Below, in pieces: positions 5,003-5,808 of a stretch of DNA of 5,808 nt. The DNA lies in contig JAOZRH010000131.1 in assembly GCA_029931905.1 (NCBI GenBank), positions 1 to 5,808 on the forward strand, read 5' to 3'. The position numbers and the translations under genes were made by a program. The stretch comes from Fidelibacterota bacterium. Lineage in GTDB: Bacteria > Fidelibacterota > Fidelibacteria > Fidelibacterales > Fidelibacteraceae. The notes beneath the pieces are model-generated. The model was not told the DNA's origin and did no database searches. It worked only from the letters and a program-made list of their open reading frames with translations. Each line of letters starts with the position of its first letter. The first letter of the stretch is position 1.

Positions 5003-5772
5003 AATGGACAAATGCTTTAGATAATATTTTCGTTCTTGAAGTTGAATATGACGGAACAAATTATGCTGGATTTCAAATTCAACCAAATGTAAAAACTGTT
5101 CAAGGAGAGTTGCAAAAGGCCTTACAAAGTATTTATAGACAAAAAATTACAGTTGCAGGATCGGGAAGAACAGATTCAGGAGTTCATGCAAGGCGACAAA
5201 TTGTACATTTTACACCACCCAAAATACTTAGTAATATTAATTTAAAATTAGCAATAAATTCACAAATAAACAAAGATATTAGAATTAGAAGAGTTGGAAT
5301 AGCAGATTCGAGTTTTCATTCAAGATTTTCAGCTGATGTTAGAACTTATAAATATTTTATTTCATTAAAAGAGAATACATTTGATAGATTTTATTCTTGG
5401 CAAATAAACTATGATATAAATTTTGAAAATATATGTAAATGTTCTAAACTTATCATGGGCGAACATGATTTTACCGCTTTTTGTAATGCAAAATCAGATG
5501 TAAATCATAAAATATGTATTATAAAAAAAAGTAATTGGATAAAAGAAAATGATTCTTTGATTTACACAATTTCAGCAAATAGATTTTTACATAATATGGT
5601 AAGATCTTTAGTCGGATTAATGATAAAAGTTGGGAATGGTGAAAAAACAGTTGATGATTTTAAAAAAATATTGAATGATAAAAAAAGATATTTTGATATT
5701 TTTACTGCACCACCACAAGGATTATTTTTAGAAGAAATTACTTATAAAAAAAACATTCAATGGATTAATTAA
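4999..5772 (+). CDS. truA: tRNA pseudouridine synthase A
   Basis: Converts uridines 38-40 in the anticodon stem-loop of many tRNAs to pseudouridine. The 257 residues compare with about 245-270 for the family. Motifs in order are EYDGTNYAGFQ (16-26), GSGRTDSGVHA (54-64) with catalytic Asp59, FHSRFSA (106-112), RTYKY (115-119) with the stacking Tyr117, GEHDFTAFC (154-162), FLHNMVRSLVG (196-206) with Arg202, and GLFLEEITY (241-249). All expected catalytic and RNA-binding positions are present. The ATG shares ATGA with the ecfT stop, so translation is likely coupled; only a weak AGAGAA (4987-4992) precedes it. In Firmicutes truA likewise follows ecfT, in the order ecfA-ecfA'-ecfT-truA-rplM-rpsI; here the ATPase genes are missing from the upstream side. 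Two runs of eight A (5523-5530 and 5746-5753) lie inside the gene but the frame is intact. No terminator is visible in the 36 bases that follow. Confidence 0.96.
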   Translation: MKWTNALDNIFVLEVEYDGTNYAGFQIQPNVKTVQGELQKALQSIYRQKITVAGSGRTDSGVHARRQIVHFTPPKILSNINLKLAINSQINKDIRIRRVGIADSSFHSRFSADVRTYKYFISLKENTFDRFYSWQINYDINFENICKCSKLIMGEHDFTAFCNAKSDVNHKICIIKKSNWIKENDSLIYTISANRFLHNMVRSLVGLMIKVGNGEKTVDDFKKILNDKKRYFDIFTAPPQGLFLEEITYKKNIQWIN

Positions 5773-5808
5773 TATTTTCCCCTAAAATAAAAAAACCACA
5801 AATCTCTA

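Noticed and set aside
5523..5753. A8 tracts in truA as possible phase-variation or frameshift sites
   Set aside because: Runs of A are common throughout this AT-rich window, the reading frame is intact, and truA is not the sort of gene expected to phase-vary.
5773..5808. Terminator after truA
   Set aside because: The 36 bases show no complementary arms, and the A-run is not preceded by a stem within the window.

Overview
This is an AT-rich window (roughly 27-30% G+C by eye) with eight protein genes, all on the + strand. Standard code is used: TGA ends ecfT and TGG encodes Trp. The organism is a bacterium. My best guess is a low-GC lineage of the FCB group (Bacteroidota / Ignavibacteria / Cloacimonadota-like). 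The reasons are a secreted LPGWGEL-type membrane protein of a kind I associate from memory with that group, and a TTTG-N19-TAnnTTTG promoter-like sequence before asnS. Against a typical Bacteroidota member, some genes have clear purine-rich ribosome binding sites. The phylum assignment is an inference and weakly held.

Layout: bases 1-239 are non-coding as far as I can see, with several short inverted repeats and a candidate promoter. Bases 240-1535 encode asparaginyl-tRNA synthetase (asnS), followed by an imperfect hairpin and a T-run (about 1545-1585) that could be a terminator. From 1602 to 5772 runs a tightly packed unit. It holds a TIGR00725/LOG-like Rossmann protein, NAD kinase (nadK, start overlapping the previous stop by 1 nt), dihydroneopterin aldolase (folB, zero gap), a 137-aa protein with two hydrophobic ends, a 201-aa secreted or membrane LPGWGEL protein, an EcfT-like transporter subunit (ecfT) and tRNA pseudouridine synthase A (truA, 4-nt ATGA overlap with ecfT). 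The last 36 bases hold nothing I can identify.

How they fit together: the packing points to one transcript that mixes cofactor metabolism (NADP supply, folate), vitamin or metal uptake (EcfT), tRNA charging and modification, and two uncharacterised envelope proteins. No EcfA ATPase or substrate-binding S component is in view, so EcfT must rely on partners encoded elsewhere if it works as a transporter.

I see no mobile element, CRISPR array, tRNA or rRNA. Most of the window is ordinary housekeeping. The parts most worth a second look are the two unknown envelope proteins, the altered coupling motifs of EcfT, the ecfT-truA linkage, and the dyads and promoter in front of asnS.
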